Source of the DNA: Tritrichomonas musculus
Taxonomy: Eukaryota; Parabasalia; Tritrichomonadida; Tritrichomonadidae
NCBI GenBank assembly: GCA_039105265.1
Contig: JAPFFF010000004.1
Span: 2,480,001 to 2,544,000, forward strand
DNA length: 64,000 nt
Reading direction: 5' to 3'
Position 1 is the stretch's first letter. The number at the start of each line of letters is the position of its first letter. The translations under genes and the position numbers were made by a program. The notes below the pieces were generated by a model. That model saw nothing but the letters and a program-made list of their open reading frames with translations, had not been told where the DNA came from and did not search any database. Shown here one piece after another: positions 9,351 through 19,159 of the stretch.

Positions 9351-11471
9351 TTAAATTAAACCAAAACCTTCCGTATTTTCAATTGCGATTAAAACCTTCT
9401 TTTTCATTTCTTCTTTTGATTCATATATTGGTAATGCAAATATATTCATACAAGTATGAGCAACTGGTAGCTTAGATGAATCATTAATCCTCTGGATCTT
9501 TAAATGGAAGAATCCTAAACCACCAGCAGGAGCTCTGTCACTACCAGTAGAAAATCTAAAGAAGTTTTGTTTCTGTTGTTCAGTCATTTCATCGAAAATT
9601 TCCCAGAACCATTTAACTTGAGGTGAATCTTTAGTATACCCATCAACATATACAGCGTTTACTTTAAGTTCTTCCCAATTAACAATTTCTTGTCCACTAA
9701 CAAGAATGTCAAGTTCATCATAATTGAATAAATTATACATCAAGTGTAAATTAGAAAGAACTGAGTTTTGAGCATTTGCTAAAATATTGAATCCATTTTC
9801 AAAGTTTCTAAACTGTTTCTCGATTGATTTATTCATCAACCAATCTCCATAACATTCAATATATTCTTCAAGATTATCATTTGTTACTGCTTTGTTTTCT
9901 CCTCCTTCACAAAGAGGAATTTCTAAAGTAGCACCAAAATCATCTCTAGTAATTGAAAAAGTAAGATCAGAGTTTGATATATCTTCTCCGTTTTCTTTCA
10001 TTTTTCGAAGCTGTACAAATGAATCAACGAGTTCTGCATCGATTTCTCGATAATCTTCAATACTAACTGGAACATGGAAAAGTTTTTTATAAAGAAGAAC
10101 TGGAAATCGAATTGGAAGAATAATTGAATTATAAACAGCAAGAAAGACAAGCGTACCAAGAGTTTTGAACATGATTGGTTCAGCTGTTAAAGTAGACCAT
10201 TGGAACCAATATTTGTTATTTTTTAGACGATAAAATATGCCGTATTTATCAGAGAATATTTCATTACAGTTAAGGTAGAAAAATTCACGTGAAACGCCAC
10301 CAGCATCTACTCCTTCCTCGCCTTCAAATACAACGCGAAGATGACGTGATAATTGTTGAGGTTTTGCGTGAGATATAATTTCCATCGTTTTTTCATAAAT
10401 ATTGCTTCTTTGAATTCTAATCAAAAAGAATCTATTATCTTGAGGACTAAAAAGCATTCGAATAAATTCTTCTTCTGAAAAAGAAAGCTGGATAATTTGA
10501 TAAATTAAACTAAGGCAATTGAATTTGAAAGGAAGTGTTAAAACTGCTGGATATTTAATATATTTAAAAGAGTCACCTCTTCGTATCATTTTTTCAACTT
10601 CTGCTTTTTCGTCTAATACTTGTGTTGTGAAAAATTCATTTGAAAAGAGAGATGATGGAATAGTTATATCTGATTTTCGTAATAATGTAAATAGCTGAGC
10701 AATGGATGTTAAAACTGGTCCTTGAGGATCTTGTTCATCGAGTGCTGCGTATGTCAAGTTATACTGACTATAAGATAATATACGTTTTATTAACTTTGGA
10801 ACTTTAGAAAATTGAGATTGGAAATAATTATAAACTTCGTCTGATTTGATTAATTGAATAATGTGTTGAGTAACAGTAGAGAACATTTCAGAAAATTCGT
10901 CAACCGGGAAAAGCGACAAATATGCTAATAATACAATGGATTGGTTGAAATGATATCTTGTATTTAAAATAGGGGATTTAATTAATGATGAGATGAAGTT
11001 CTTAAGTACATTGAGCAAAGTTGAAAATGGTTCAGCTTTATTATTTTTCACAATAAAATCAAAGAGCTGATCAATTTTGTTATCATCTAATTTACCTCCT
11101 GGTGAAAAAATGTAAGGCAAAAGATCGAAGTTTTTCATGTAAGAAACAACTTTTTCTTGATCAAATTCAATTTTAACAGCAGTAAAATCAATTGAAGTAA
11201 TTAACGAATAAAATTCTTCTGCTTTTTCTTCAAGATCTTTAGTGTCAAAATAAAGTAATAATAATCCTTTGCATAAATGATCTTCCTTTGTATGATTCGA
11301 TAATAAATCCTTTAGTTTAGCTTTTGTTTTTAGTAAATCAGGGTCATCAGATAATTCGTTTGAAAATTTGAAATTTTTGCATGAGCGGCAATACTCATTC
11401 TGGCAATCAATATTATCGCATCCTTTAATAAGTTGTGTTGAATATCCTCTTGCTATTTTTTGTGGGTTCAT
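9351..11471 (-). CDS. HECT-type E3 ubiquitin ligase with AZUL-like zinc finger (UBE3A-like), 706 aa
   Basis: The N-terminus carries a cysteine cluster GCDNIDCQNEYCRSC (Cys 18, 23, 28, 31) followed by HTKEDHLC near residue 65, as in the AZUL zinc finger of UBE3A. The HECT domain fills about residues 360-706: RVVFEGEEGVDAGGVSREFF marks its N-lobe, KWFWEIFDEMTEQQKQNFFRF and STGSDRAPAGGLGFF the C-lobe, and HTCMNIFALP holds the thioester cysteine at about residue 674. It should accept ubiquitin from an E2 on that cysteine and pass it to substrates. AZUL in UBE3A binds the proteasome subunit Rpn10, which would place this enzyme at the proteasome by analogy. All key residues are present, the start is a clear ATG, and length is close to that of UBE3A (about 850) minus some middle sequence. 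Confidence 0.9.
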   Translation of the reverse strand: MNPQKIARGYSTQLIKGCDNIDCQNEYCRSCKNFKFSNELSDDPDLLKTKAKLKDLLSNHTKEDHLCKGLLLLYFDTKDLEEKAEEFYSLITSIDFTAVKIEFDQEKVVSYMKNFDLLPYIFSPGGKLDDNKIDQLFDFIVKNNKAEPFSTLLNVLKNFISSLIKSPILNTRYHFNQSIVLLAYLSLFPVDEFSEMFSTVTQHIIQLIKSDEVYNYFQSQFSKVPKLIKRILSYSQYNLTYAALDEQDPQGPVLTSIAQLFTLLRKSDITIPSSLFSNEFFTTQVLDEKAEVEKMIRRGDSFKYIKYPAVLTLPFKFNCLSLIYQIIQLSFSEEEFIRMLFSPQDNRFFLIRIQRSNIYEKTMEIISHAKPQQLSRHLRVVFEGEEGVDAGGVSREFFYLNCNEIFSDKYGIFYRLKNNKYWFQWSTLTAEPIMFKTLGTLVFLAVYNSIILPIRFPVLLYKKLFHVPVSIEDYREIDAELVDSFVQLRKMKENGEDISNSDLTFSITRDDFGATLEIPLCEGGENKAVTNDNLEEYIECYGDWLMNKSIEKQFRNFENGFNILANAQNSVLSNLHLMYNLFNYDELDILVSGQEIVNWEELKVNAVYVDGYTKDSPQVKWFWEIFDEMTEQQKQNFFRFSTGSDRAPAGGLGFFHLKIQRINDSSKLPVAHTCMNIFALPIYESKEEMKKKVLIAIENTEGFGLI

Positions 11472-11929
11472 TGATTTAGGTTATATAAATTTAATTGGAA
11501 AAAATTCTAATTAGGCCGGCCAAATAGATAAGCAAAAGAATATACTAAATTTGGGTCATATTTTTAGTCATATATTTGGACTTATAAATTATGCCTGAAG
11601 AAAAACGCAATCAATAGTTTGATAACTAACTTCTTCAAACTATTACATATGTAAAACGAAATGAAGAACTTTTTTATTTATTCAATAATATATTTCTAGG
11701 AAAATTGAAGTCATCCACAATTACCAAATTACTTTTATAAGAATAATACTTATTCAAATGTTCCTTTTTAAAAGATTTTTTTTATAATAAGAGAAAGAAA
11801 GGTAGTATCATAACATCGATTATGATATAAGATCTGTTGCTTCTATCATTTTATTATATAAAAAATTATAGTATAGATAAAGAAGAAAGAATAAATAACA
11901 CAAAAAAATAATAAAATTTGGTATAAAAA
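11472..11929. other. AT-rich intergenic DNA
   Basis: About 0.46 kb upstream of the AZUL-HECT gene and downstream of the small lipidated-protein gene, both on the minus strand. It should hold the HECT promoter. I see no repeats or open frames. Confidence 0.4.
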
Positions 11930-12193
11930 TTAATTTGAATAGTCTTCAACCTCAGCCAGAAGTTTTTGAATCATGTTCTGATCTACTGATGATGAAGAAC
12001 TAGAATCTTGAACTGTTATTGTTTTTATATCAGCGGGAGGATTATCTAATAATGGAGCATTATCTTTTTGAGTTACATCATCATTAACAAATTCTGGTTG
12101 ATTATCTACCTGCTCAAGATTCACGGCTGTAGGATCGTTCAAAACTGTTTTTGTCATTGTCCCGTGTATTGATTTTGAGCAAGGGCATCCCAT
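11930..12193 (-). CDS. Small N-myristoylated/palmitoylated protein candidate, 87 aa
   Basis: A short protein starting MGCPCSKSIHG. Gly2 with Ser6 fits the N-myristoyltransferase consensus, and Cys3 and Cys5 beside it fit palmitoylation, so the product is expected to be held on the plasma or an endosomal membrane by two lipids. The rest is acidic and disordered (a DSSSSSSVDQ stretch) and ends in a short amphipathic helix, MIQKLLAEVEDYSN. There is no enzymatic domain. It looks like a minimal membrane-bound adaptor or bait peptide. The ATG start is fixed by the lipidation motif, which would be lost with any other start. Confidence 0.65.
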   Translation of the reverse strand: MGCPCSKSIHGTMTKTVLNDPTAVNLEQVDNQPEFVNDDVTQKDNAPLLDNPPADIKTITVQDSSSSSSVDQNMIQKLLAEVEDYSN

Positions 12194-12829
12194 TTTGATA
12201 TTAACTAACGAAAGTAGGTCAAATATTTGTTCAATAGAAACGGTTTATAATAATTTTGTTTTTAGAATGATATTCATATGTAAATCATTGATAGATAAAC
12301 CAAAAAATCTTGTTGTAATATTTTTTTTGATAGTCCGAAAGAATAATTAAACTATCTTGAAATATATTGTTTGAAAAATACTACAAAAGTTATAAAAGGT
12401 TAAACTTAATGTTTGAAATATTCCGTTTTTTGCATCGTAATTTATATATACTTTACATATATAAAGCAAAAATAAGGATAAAATAAAATTTTATTTTTAT
12501 TGAAATTTTCAATTCTCCCAATTTTTTGAATTAATATTTTCAATTTATAGGAGATTGAAAAGTTATTGGTGGTTATATAAATAATCGGCTCAATATTTCT
12601 TTAGAAATTCAGTGATGATGGAAAAAACGTATTAATTGACCGTAAACTTTTGATAAAGAATTGACTTACAAAAAAAAAATGTTAATTTTATTGCTTATCA
12701 ACTATTTTAATATATTCAAATATTTTTATTGATATTTTTCATTTTATAATGATTGTTTAGATAAATGGCTAAATATGTTTTTAATTTAAGAATTTAGAAT
12801 ACCATTCAATTATAATTCATTAAATAGTT
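12194..12829. promoter_or_regulatory. Divergent intergenic region
   Basis: About 0.64 kb between the lipidated-protein gene (minus) and the TMEM131-like gene (plus). It must contain both promoters and possibly a 5' exon for the latter, whose hydrophobic leader has no ATG. TCAATTATAATTCATTA at 12807-12823 resembles the trichomonad initiator (TCA...TCATTA) and ends six bases before the open frame. Confidence 0.4.
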
Positions 12830-15800
12830 TTGTTTGCTCTTTTTCTTTTTTTTACTCATTTTGTTTTTTGTAAGCTTCGGCTTTCTGAGATGCTCGTATG
12901 TTTCAAATCATATTTTGCCGACCAAATTGGAGTAACAGAAACAAAATATCAAATTGGGAATCTTGGTTATCCTTTTGATGCCGATGCTTACAATCGTTCT
13001 TTATTTATTTCACATAAAAATAAACATAACCTTCGAATTAGTTCGCCTTTTCGAGTTCATTTCATTGACGATAAATATCATTACTTGCAACTCCCTCGAA
13101 TTGCATTCAATTTTCATAAATTCGCTATGATATCGCCTCCATCACTTCATGTGTCTTCAATTACGATTATGACTATGAGGTTGGTTGTAATTAATTTAAC
13201 AAACGTATTAGAAAACGCATCATTTACAGTAACTGATATTTTTACAACATCTCGATCAGTTTTTGTTGATGATATTAATCCCCGAACTCTTCTTCCGAAT
13301 GAAACGATGCCGATCAATATTTATTTTTGTCCTTGCGATACCACAGTTCGAACAGCTTTAATTTTAATAAGAACATCTCTTGGATTAATTCCTTACTCTG
13401 TTTCGTTTAGGGTTATTGCGACCTATAATGATATAGGAATATCTACTTTTTTTCATCAGTCCGCATATCACATGATTAATTTAACATTACGTGTACCGCA
13501 AGTTATATCAGATACCAATAAACTCTCAATTTTATACGACGATAATCTTTTTGATTCGCAAAAATCGTCAGTTGTTGATCGTATAATACAACTTTCACCG
13601 ATAAGTATTTATTCTGGCGGTTATTTCACTTTTGTTCATTTAATTACGCCGACAGTTAGTCGAAATATCCCTATTTTTATATTATCTACTAATAAATGGT
13701 TAATGCCATATACGCCAGTTTTATTAATCGATACAGTTACATCACCTCACGGCTATGCAGAAGAAGAAATCAAGATATTAAATTTAGGCAAGTTTAATTT
13801 CAATATTGTCTCCATATCTCTTAAAGATGCACCAAATAATGTCCGAATTGAAGTTATTTCGATGCCAATAGGCTGTGCTCATTTCTGCACAACTGTTATT
13901 GGTAAAGTTGTAATATTAGGTACTCGTCAAGGAGAAGTTGACACGTCCCTTGTAATTGTTTATGAATCAGCAGATATGTCCAAAGTGACGCAATCAATAG
14001 AGATTCCCATTCGTGGTTATGTAGAATATGGTTCATTTGAACCCAATGAAACTCAAATTGACAAGATGATCAAGTATCATAATTTAAGGGCCGTACAATT
14101 GAATGAACTCATAGAATATTACAAACAAAGCCCGCAAAATAGCAAAAACGGATATTTAGGTGGCAGTGATGGCTATGGTGAATATAATGACTACATTGAG
14201 GATGAAGAAAACTTTGGAGAATATGCTGATGATGATACTGATGAATATATTGATGATTATGGAAGTGAATATGATGGTGAAAAACCTAAAAGAGTGAATC
14301 ATAATTTTGTTGATTATCATTTTATCCATTTTACTAATCATTTTAAAGTGCCAGTTGCCATTTTATGTGCCCAAACTGATTCTGAAGAAATAACGGTTGT
14401 TGATTTTCAACCCTCCATTGTCATGCCTGGACAAAAATCCAAAGACATTAAAATTCGCTTTCAATATTGGACTCATATTAAAAAGATGGTTAAATATATG
14501 AGTAAAAATGGTGATGAATACAAATTCAATAATATCAACAATGATGAACAAGAATCCATTGATGATGATGAGCGAATTTCAAATGATTTAGTTTATATAC
14601 ATGAAATGATGAAAGCTGTATTAACTGTTGAAACTAATGTTACAAATATTGATATACCAATTCGAACATACAATGGGCAAATTACCATATTTGACAATCC
14701 AGATGATAATACATTTGAAACAGGAATTACAAAAAATCTTGGAAAAATCTTAGCAGGATCAACAACCAATTTCACATTTTATATTAGAAATCCAAATCCG
14801 GTTGAATTTTACGTTAAAGATTATAATGCTACACCAGGTATAAATGTCAATGGTTTTTGGCGAGGAAACATGTCATCACCTCTTCGGAATCATCGAATGC
14901 AACCTTTTTCGATTGAAGAATTTAGCATGTATGTGACATTTGGACATGTTAAAATGGCTAAACAAAGGAATGATTCGATTTCTATTGGTTCAGCAGGTTC
15001 TTCATCAGTCCAAGTAAAATTCACATGGACACCAATTCTAGGAAAATTTGTTATTCATTCAACATTGCCTAGAAATTTAAGATTTGGACGATTTTATCAA
15101 TCAAAAATAAGTGTCACTTCGACATATCCTGTTACAGTTAAATTACATGAAATCACTACATCAATTCAGCATAGTTATAATAGTAATAATAATAATAATA
15201 ATAATAACAATAATAATAACAATGACAATGAGCAATCAAACAATCGAGGCAAAACTAAAAGTTTATTTTCAAGTCTACATTCTAATTCTGATTCGAATTC
15301 TAATTCGAATTCAGACTATGTTAACTATGATCCTCCGATTTACATTAATTATGAGACACCATTCTTAAGGCCAGGAGTAATGACATCGTGTGGGAATTTC
15401 AGCTTTATTTTTGACAGCAGAATGTTAAAGAACACTTATTTATCGCCACTTTTTAATGCCTCAATTGACTACATTGAGCACAGACAAATGTGGGAGCAAT
15501 ACACGAATGGTGGTATTAATTATGAAATTCCGTTGACGCTTCATTTCCATTCAAATATGAGAGTGAGACGTTCTTTACCTGTAACGATTGACTTTTATCA
15601 CTTTAATGACATTGTTATTGAAGGAGGAACAATTTTAGCAATGCATCCATCTAGTTTTTCTGCACGTTACACTAACACAATTGATTGTCCAGTTGAATTT
15701 AGAATGAATATTCCAAATACGCATAACAAATTGAATAAAAAAGCGGTTTTGTCAACTAATACAGTATCACCAACAACTGTTTCTAAAGAGAATGATTTGA

Positions 15801-16798
15801 ATGGTGAAATTAATGACCTTGAATATGAAATGAACATGAATTTGAATTCAGATGTTGATTTGAATGATGATGAAAATTCAATTGATAATGATCTGAAATC
15901 TGATTCAGATTTTGATTCTTTCTCTTTTTATGCAGAATCTGATACTACTACAAAAGTTGCACAGTCACGTGAAGAGTTCCTCTTTAATTTCATTATAACG
16001 CCTCATAAATCAGGTCAAACTTTCTTTAGAATTCCTGTGACTACAAATGCAACTCCTCCTTTCTTTATTCATGTCCATGCTTATGTAGAAAGCCCCAATG
16101 TTGAATTTGTCGATCCACAAAATGATAATAGTAAAGTCGAGTCGCTTGATTTCCAATCACAAGAAGATCTCAAAAAGTCAATCTGGAAAAAGTCAATTTT
16201 ACTTAGAAATAGTGGAACACTTAGTGTAGCACTTGACAAATTCACTACTAAAAAAACTAGTAAAGAAAGAGATCAGAATAAAGATAACAACCATATTAAT
16301 TATTTTGATGTACGATCAAATTGCCCTCAATTTATTGAACCTGGAAATTTTTGTCAAGTTGATGTGTCCGTTAGATTGATCCATCTGAAAAGGTTGTACG
16401 AGGAATCTTTGCTATCTATTAAATATGCTGACTTTTGGGAATTATCCTGCCCATTGAAAATTAATATGAGTAAACATTGCTTCGATGAATTGGTGAAAAT
16501 GCAACACATGGCAACTTGCTTCATACTTTTAATTGTCCTGATTCAGCCATGCCTGACTTTGTATCTGCATCTAAAGCAATCAATGAAGCTGCAAAATGAT
16601 ATTAAAAATAGACTCATAAATCTAGATAATGAAAGAGAAAGACTGTCAATGTCGAAGCTCTCGGCAGGAACGCAAGTAATCATTAAAAAGGCTGATATTG
16701 GAGGTGGTGTTTGGTCGCCGCAACAAACAGAATCAAAAGTCAGATTAACAGAAGAAGCTGAACAAGATTTAGAAGAATTGCTGAATACGCTTTGCTGA
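12830..16798 (+). CDS. TMEM131-like single-pass membrane protein, 1322 aa
   Basis: A very large protein of beta-sandwich (immunoglobulin/ASH-like) repeats with one C-terminal membrane span (about residues 1226-1248, ATCFILLIVLIQPCLTLYLHL) and a short cytosolic tail. The N-terminal layout, with PPSLHVSSITIMTMRLVVINL, LPNETMPINIYFCPC and LGLIPYSVSFRVIATY, matches TMEM131/TMEM131L, which in animals helps collagen and other cargo leave the ER. The lumenal part has many N-glycosylation sites. Low-complexity inserts occur: an acidic D/E/Y stretch near residue 445-490, a run of 13-14 Asn near 790 from AAT repeats, and an NSDSNSNSNSD stretch. The first in-frame ATG (12890) would remove the leader LFALFLFFTHFVFC; starting at TTG 12830 keeps it as a signal peptide. 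Either a non-ATG start or a small upstream exon is needed. Homology is by pattern. Confidence 0.65.
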   Translation: MFALFLFFTHFVFCKLRLSEMLVCFKSYFADQIGVTETKYQIGNLGYPFDADAYNRSLFISHKNKHNLRISSPFRVHFIDDKYHYLQLPRIAFNFHKFAMISPPSLHVSSITIMTMRLVVINLTNVLENASFTVTDIFTTSRSVFVDDINPRTLLPNETMPINIYFCPCDTTVRTALILIRTSLGLIPYSVSFRVIATYNDIGISTFFHQSAYHMINLTLRVPQVISDTNKLSILYDDNLFDSQKSSVVDRIIQLSPISIYSGGYFTFVHLITPTVSRNIPIFILSTNKWLMPYTPVLLIDTVTSPHGYAEEEIKILNLGKFNFNIVSISLKDAPNNVRIEVISMPIGCAHFCTTVIGKVVILGTRQGEVDTSLVIVYESADMSKVTQSIEIPIRGYVEYGSFEPNETQIDKMIKYHNLRAVQLNELIEYYKQSPQNSKNGYLGGSDGYGEYNDYIEDEENFGEYADDDTDEYIDDYGSEYDGEKPKRVNHNFVDYHFIHFTNHFKVPVAILCAQTDSEEITVVDFQPSIVMPGQKSKDIKIRFQYWTHIKKMVKYMSKNGDEYKFNNINNDEQESIDDDERISNDLVYIHEMMKAVLTVETNVTNIDIPIRTYNGQITIFDNPDDNTFETGITKNLGKILAGSTTNFTFYIRNPNPVEFYVKDYNATPGINVNGFWRGNMSSPLRNHRMQPFSIEEFSMYVTFGHVKMAKQRNDSISIGSAGSSSVQVKFTWTPILGKFVIHSTLPRNLRFGRFYQSKISVTSTYPVTVKLHEITTSIQHSYNSNNNNNNNNNNNNNDNEQSNNRGKTKSLFSSLHSNSDSNSNSNSDYVNYDPPIYINYETPFLRPGVMTSCGNFSFIFDSRMLKNTYLSPLFNASIDYIEHRQMWEQYTNGGINYEIPLTLHFHSNMRVRRSLPVTIDFYHFNDIVIEGGTILAMHPSSFSARYTNTIDCPVEFRMNIPNTHNKLNKKAVLSTNTVSPTTVSKENDLNGEINDLEYEMNMNLNSDVDLNDDENSIDNDLKSDSDFDSFSFYAESDTTTKVAQSREEFLFNFIITPHKSGQTFFRIPVTTNATPPFFIHVHAYVESPNVEFVDPQNDNSKVESLDFQSQEDLKKSIWKKSILLRNSGTLSVALDKFTTKKTSKERDQNKDNNHINYFDVRSNCPQFIEPGNFCQVDVSVRLIHLKRLYEESLLSIKYADFWELSCPLKINMSKHCFDELVKMQHMATCFILLIVLIQPCLTLYLHLKQSMKLQNDIKNRLINLDNERERLSMSKLSAGTQVIIKKADIGGGVWSPQQTESKVRLTEEAEQDLEELLNTLC

Positions 16799-17782
16799 CA
16801 GTAAAAAAAAAAAAAAAAAATTATATTTAATTATTTTTTTTTTTTTTTTTTTTTTAATTTTGATTTATTTTTTTCTCATATTTGAGGAGTTTAAATGAAG
16901 TATTTATCTTTTGTAACTCAAATAGCAGCCTGTCAGTGTTCATAATTTGATATTTTCAAATCTATCATAATAACTTGGTGTTGAATACGTATATTATTAT
17001 AGCTTTCTTTTAAATAATGTAACATTATAAAAACTTAGCTAATTTTCCTGTCCAAAGTAAAAACTTAAATGAAAAAACTCTTTTCAATTTATCAATCAAT
17101 ACAGTTGAATTTAAATATCACATTTGAATAACGATGAATTATTCTATTAGATGTACGAGCATTTCAATAACTTATTTTATTAAAATCTACCAAAAATTAA
17201 ATAAAATTTAATAACTAAAAGATTTCAATCTTATTTTCATTGATAAAATATCAAAAACGCATCGTACTTTATTTAAAAATTGTTTTTGTTTAAAATCCAA
17301 AAAGTTATATTAGTAACATTTATATAGAATCTTTCTTTTTCAAAAAGAAATCCTAAAAAAAAATATCTTGTCATATTTATTGTAATTCCTGTTTTTGATG
17401 ATGATACTGAGGAATAATATTCTGCAGATGTACAAAAAGATGATTTCCCGGTAAAAATTTGATAAGCAATCAATTTATCTCCCAAAATTTTCATAAAATT
17501 TTATTACAAATTTCAATAAAATTGAGAAAGAAAAGCGTTTATTATTTGAACTTTTTATAAAGAAGACAGTTTACTTTTGTCTAGACACCGTATACTGAAT
17601 TTTCAAAGGAACTTATAAATGAAATTCAATGATATTTCGGAAAAAGTTTCTCACAAAAAAGAACCAACATATAAAAACTTTTAAAAAGTTCAAATTTCTT
17701 ACCATATTTGTTCACAGTCGAATTATTCTATATGAATTCAATTTTTACATCACTTTCATTTCATTCTCTCATCGTTATTCAA
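16799..17782. other. AT-rich intergenic DNA
   Basis: About 1 kb with A and T runs just after the TMEM131-like stop (16803-16819 and 16835-16855). A 73-codon minus-strand ATG frame at 17273-17494 is listed separately as doubtful. The right part must hold the phosphatase promoter. Confidence 0.5.
17273..17494 (-). CDS. Doubtful small ORF, 73 aa
   Basis: An ATG-started frame (MKILGDKLIAYQIFTGKSSF...) with mixed polar and hydrophobic composition, unlike the purely A/T-driven K/N/F/I frames around it. It has no recognisable domain, signal or membrane span. It may be a relic of a larger protein or chance. Confidence 0.2.
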   Translation of the reverse strand: MKILGDKLIAYQIFTGKSSFCTSAEYYSSVSSSKTGITINMTRYFFLGFLFEKERFYINVTNITFWILNKNNF

Positions 17783-18967
17783 ATGGAAACTTCACAGATT
17801 CGCCAAACAATTCTTTCTATTCTTACATCACGTATGCATGGGAGAAATTCGCAAACCTCATTTCAGTCAGATGAAACAATTATTAAAATTATAAAAACCG
17901 CGCAAAAAATTTTACAAAGTGAAAGCTCACTTCTTGAGCTTCATGGGAACTTTACAGTTGTTGGTGATATCCATGGCAATATAGATGATCTTCTTCGTAT
18001 TTTTGAAAGGCGCGGTTACCCACCAACAACTAATTATCTATTCTTAGGAGATTATGTTGACAGAGGAGCGCACTCACCAGAAGTTATCATTCTCTTATTA
18101 TGTTTGAAAATATTATACCCAACTTCTCTTTATATGATTCGTGGAAACCACGAATGTGAATCAGTTACATCGGTATACGGATTCAAAAGAGATTGCAGCC
18201 GCCGTTTTGGGCCAAGCATGTATTCTGATTACAATATTCCTGGTATTGCAAACAAAGTTTACCGAAAATTTATGAAATGCTTTATGCACTTACCTTATGC
18301 AGCAGTTATTAATGATGCATATTTTTGTGTCCATGGAGGAATTAGTCCATACCTTAAATCACTTAAAGATATTTCTGAACTTATTAAGCCAATGATATCA
18401 GCAGACTCAGAATTGGCTTCTGATATGGTTTGGAGTGATCCTCTTGAATCAAGTAAAGGATTTCAACCAAGTGATAGAGGAACAGGATACTTTTTTAATG
18501 ATAAAAAATTAAATGTGTTCTTAAATGAAAATGGACTTAAAAAATTGATCCGTTCACATGAATCATGTATGGATGGAGTTGATTTTCCATTAGACAACTG
18601 TATAACTATTTTCAGTAATACAGATTATTGCGGAATGAATAACAGAGCGGCTGTTTTAGTTATTGATCAGGATTCCGATGAATCATCATCATCACCTTCT
18701 GTTTCTAATTCATCTGAAGAATATGATGATAGTGATGATGAAAATACAATCATAATTTCTGAATCTAATAACTATGAAAATAATTGCATTAAAGTTGAAA
18801 GATTCGATCCACTAACAGATGAAGATTTTGAAAAGAGGAGAGTTATTATTCCAGAGTGGATGTTTACAGATATAACAGAAAAAGAAGTCATCAAAGATGA
18901 TCCTTGTCCTATATCACCTCAAGAATTACTTGATGCACTTTCCGGTCCTCCAATTAATTTGTTTTAA
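17783..18967 (+). CDS. PPP-family Ser/Thr protein phosphatase with acidic C-tail, 394 aa
   Basis: All PPP catalytic motifs are intact: GDIHGN (residues 61-66), GDYVDRG (89-95), RGNHE (120-124) and VHGGIS near 190, which bind the two metals and the phosphate. It hydrolyses phosphoserine/threonine. The catalytic core resembles PP1/calcineurin-type enzymes. After the core comes a tail of about 90 residues with DSDESSSSPSVSNSSEEYDDSDDE, an acidic, phosphorylatable region that could autoregulate or bind partners. I choose ATG at 17783 (METSQIRQ) because earlier in-frame codons (TTG 17708, ATG 17732) only add a hydrophobic stretch not seen in the family; an alternative start at 17732 cannot be excluded. 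The neighbour to the right converges on it with about 190 bp between the stops. Confidence 0.9.
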   Translation: METSQIRQTILSILTSRMHGRNSQTSFQSDETIIKIIKTAQKILQSESSLLELHGNFTVVGDIHGNIDDLLRIFERRGYPPTTNYLFLGDYVDRGAHSPEVIILLLCLKILYPTSLYMIRGNHECESVTSVYGFKRDCSRRFGPSMYSDYNIPGIANKVYRKFMKCFMHLPYAAVINDAYFCVHGGISPYLKSLKDISELIKPMISADSELASDMVWSDPLESSKGFQPSDRGTGYFFNDKKLNVFLNENGLKKLIRSHESCMDGVDFPLDNCITIFSNTDYCGMNNRAAVLVIDQDSDESSSSPSVSNSSEEYDDSDDENTIIISESNNYENNCIKVERFDPLTDEDFEKRRVIIPEWMFTDITEKEVIKDDPCPISPQELLDALSGPPINLF

Positions 18968-19159
18968 TGTTTTTATTCTCTATTTTATAGATTATATATA
19001 ATAAATTTTAACTATTGTGTAATTTTTCTTCTTTTTAGTTCAAAATAAAAAAAATTATCAATAATAGATTTTGTATTGCTAAATGAAAGTTTGAAAATTT
19101 TATTAATAAATATATAATATTTATATATATTAATATAAAATATAAAACACAAAAACGAT

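Noticed and set aside
14156-14775. Minus-strand frames opposite the TMEM131-like gene
   Set aside because: Shadows of acidic GAT-rich codons on the other strand.
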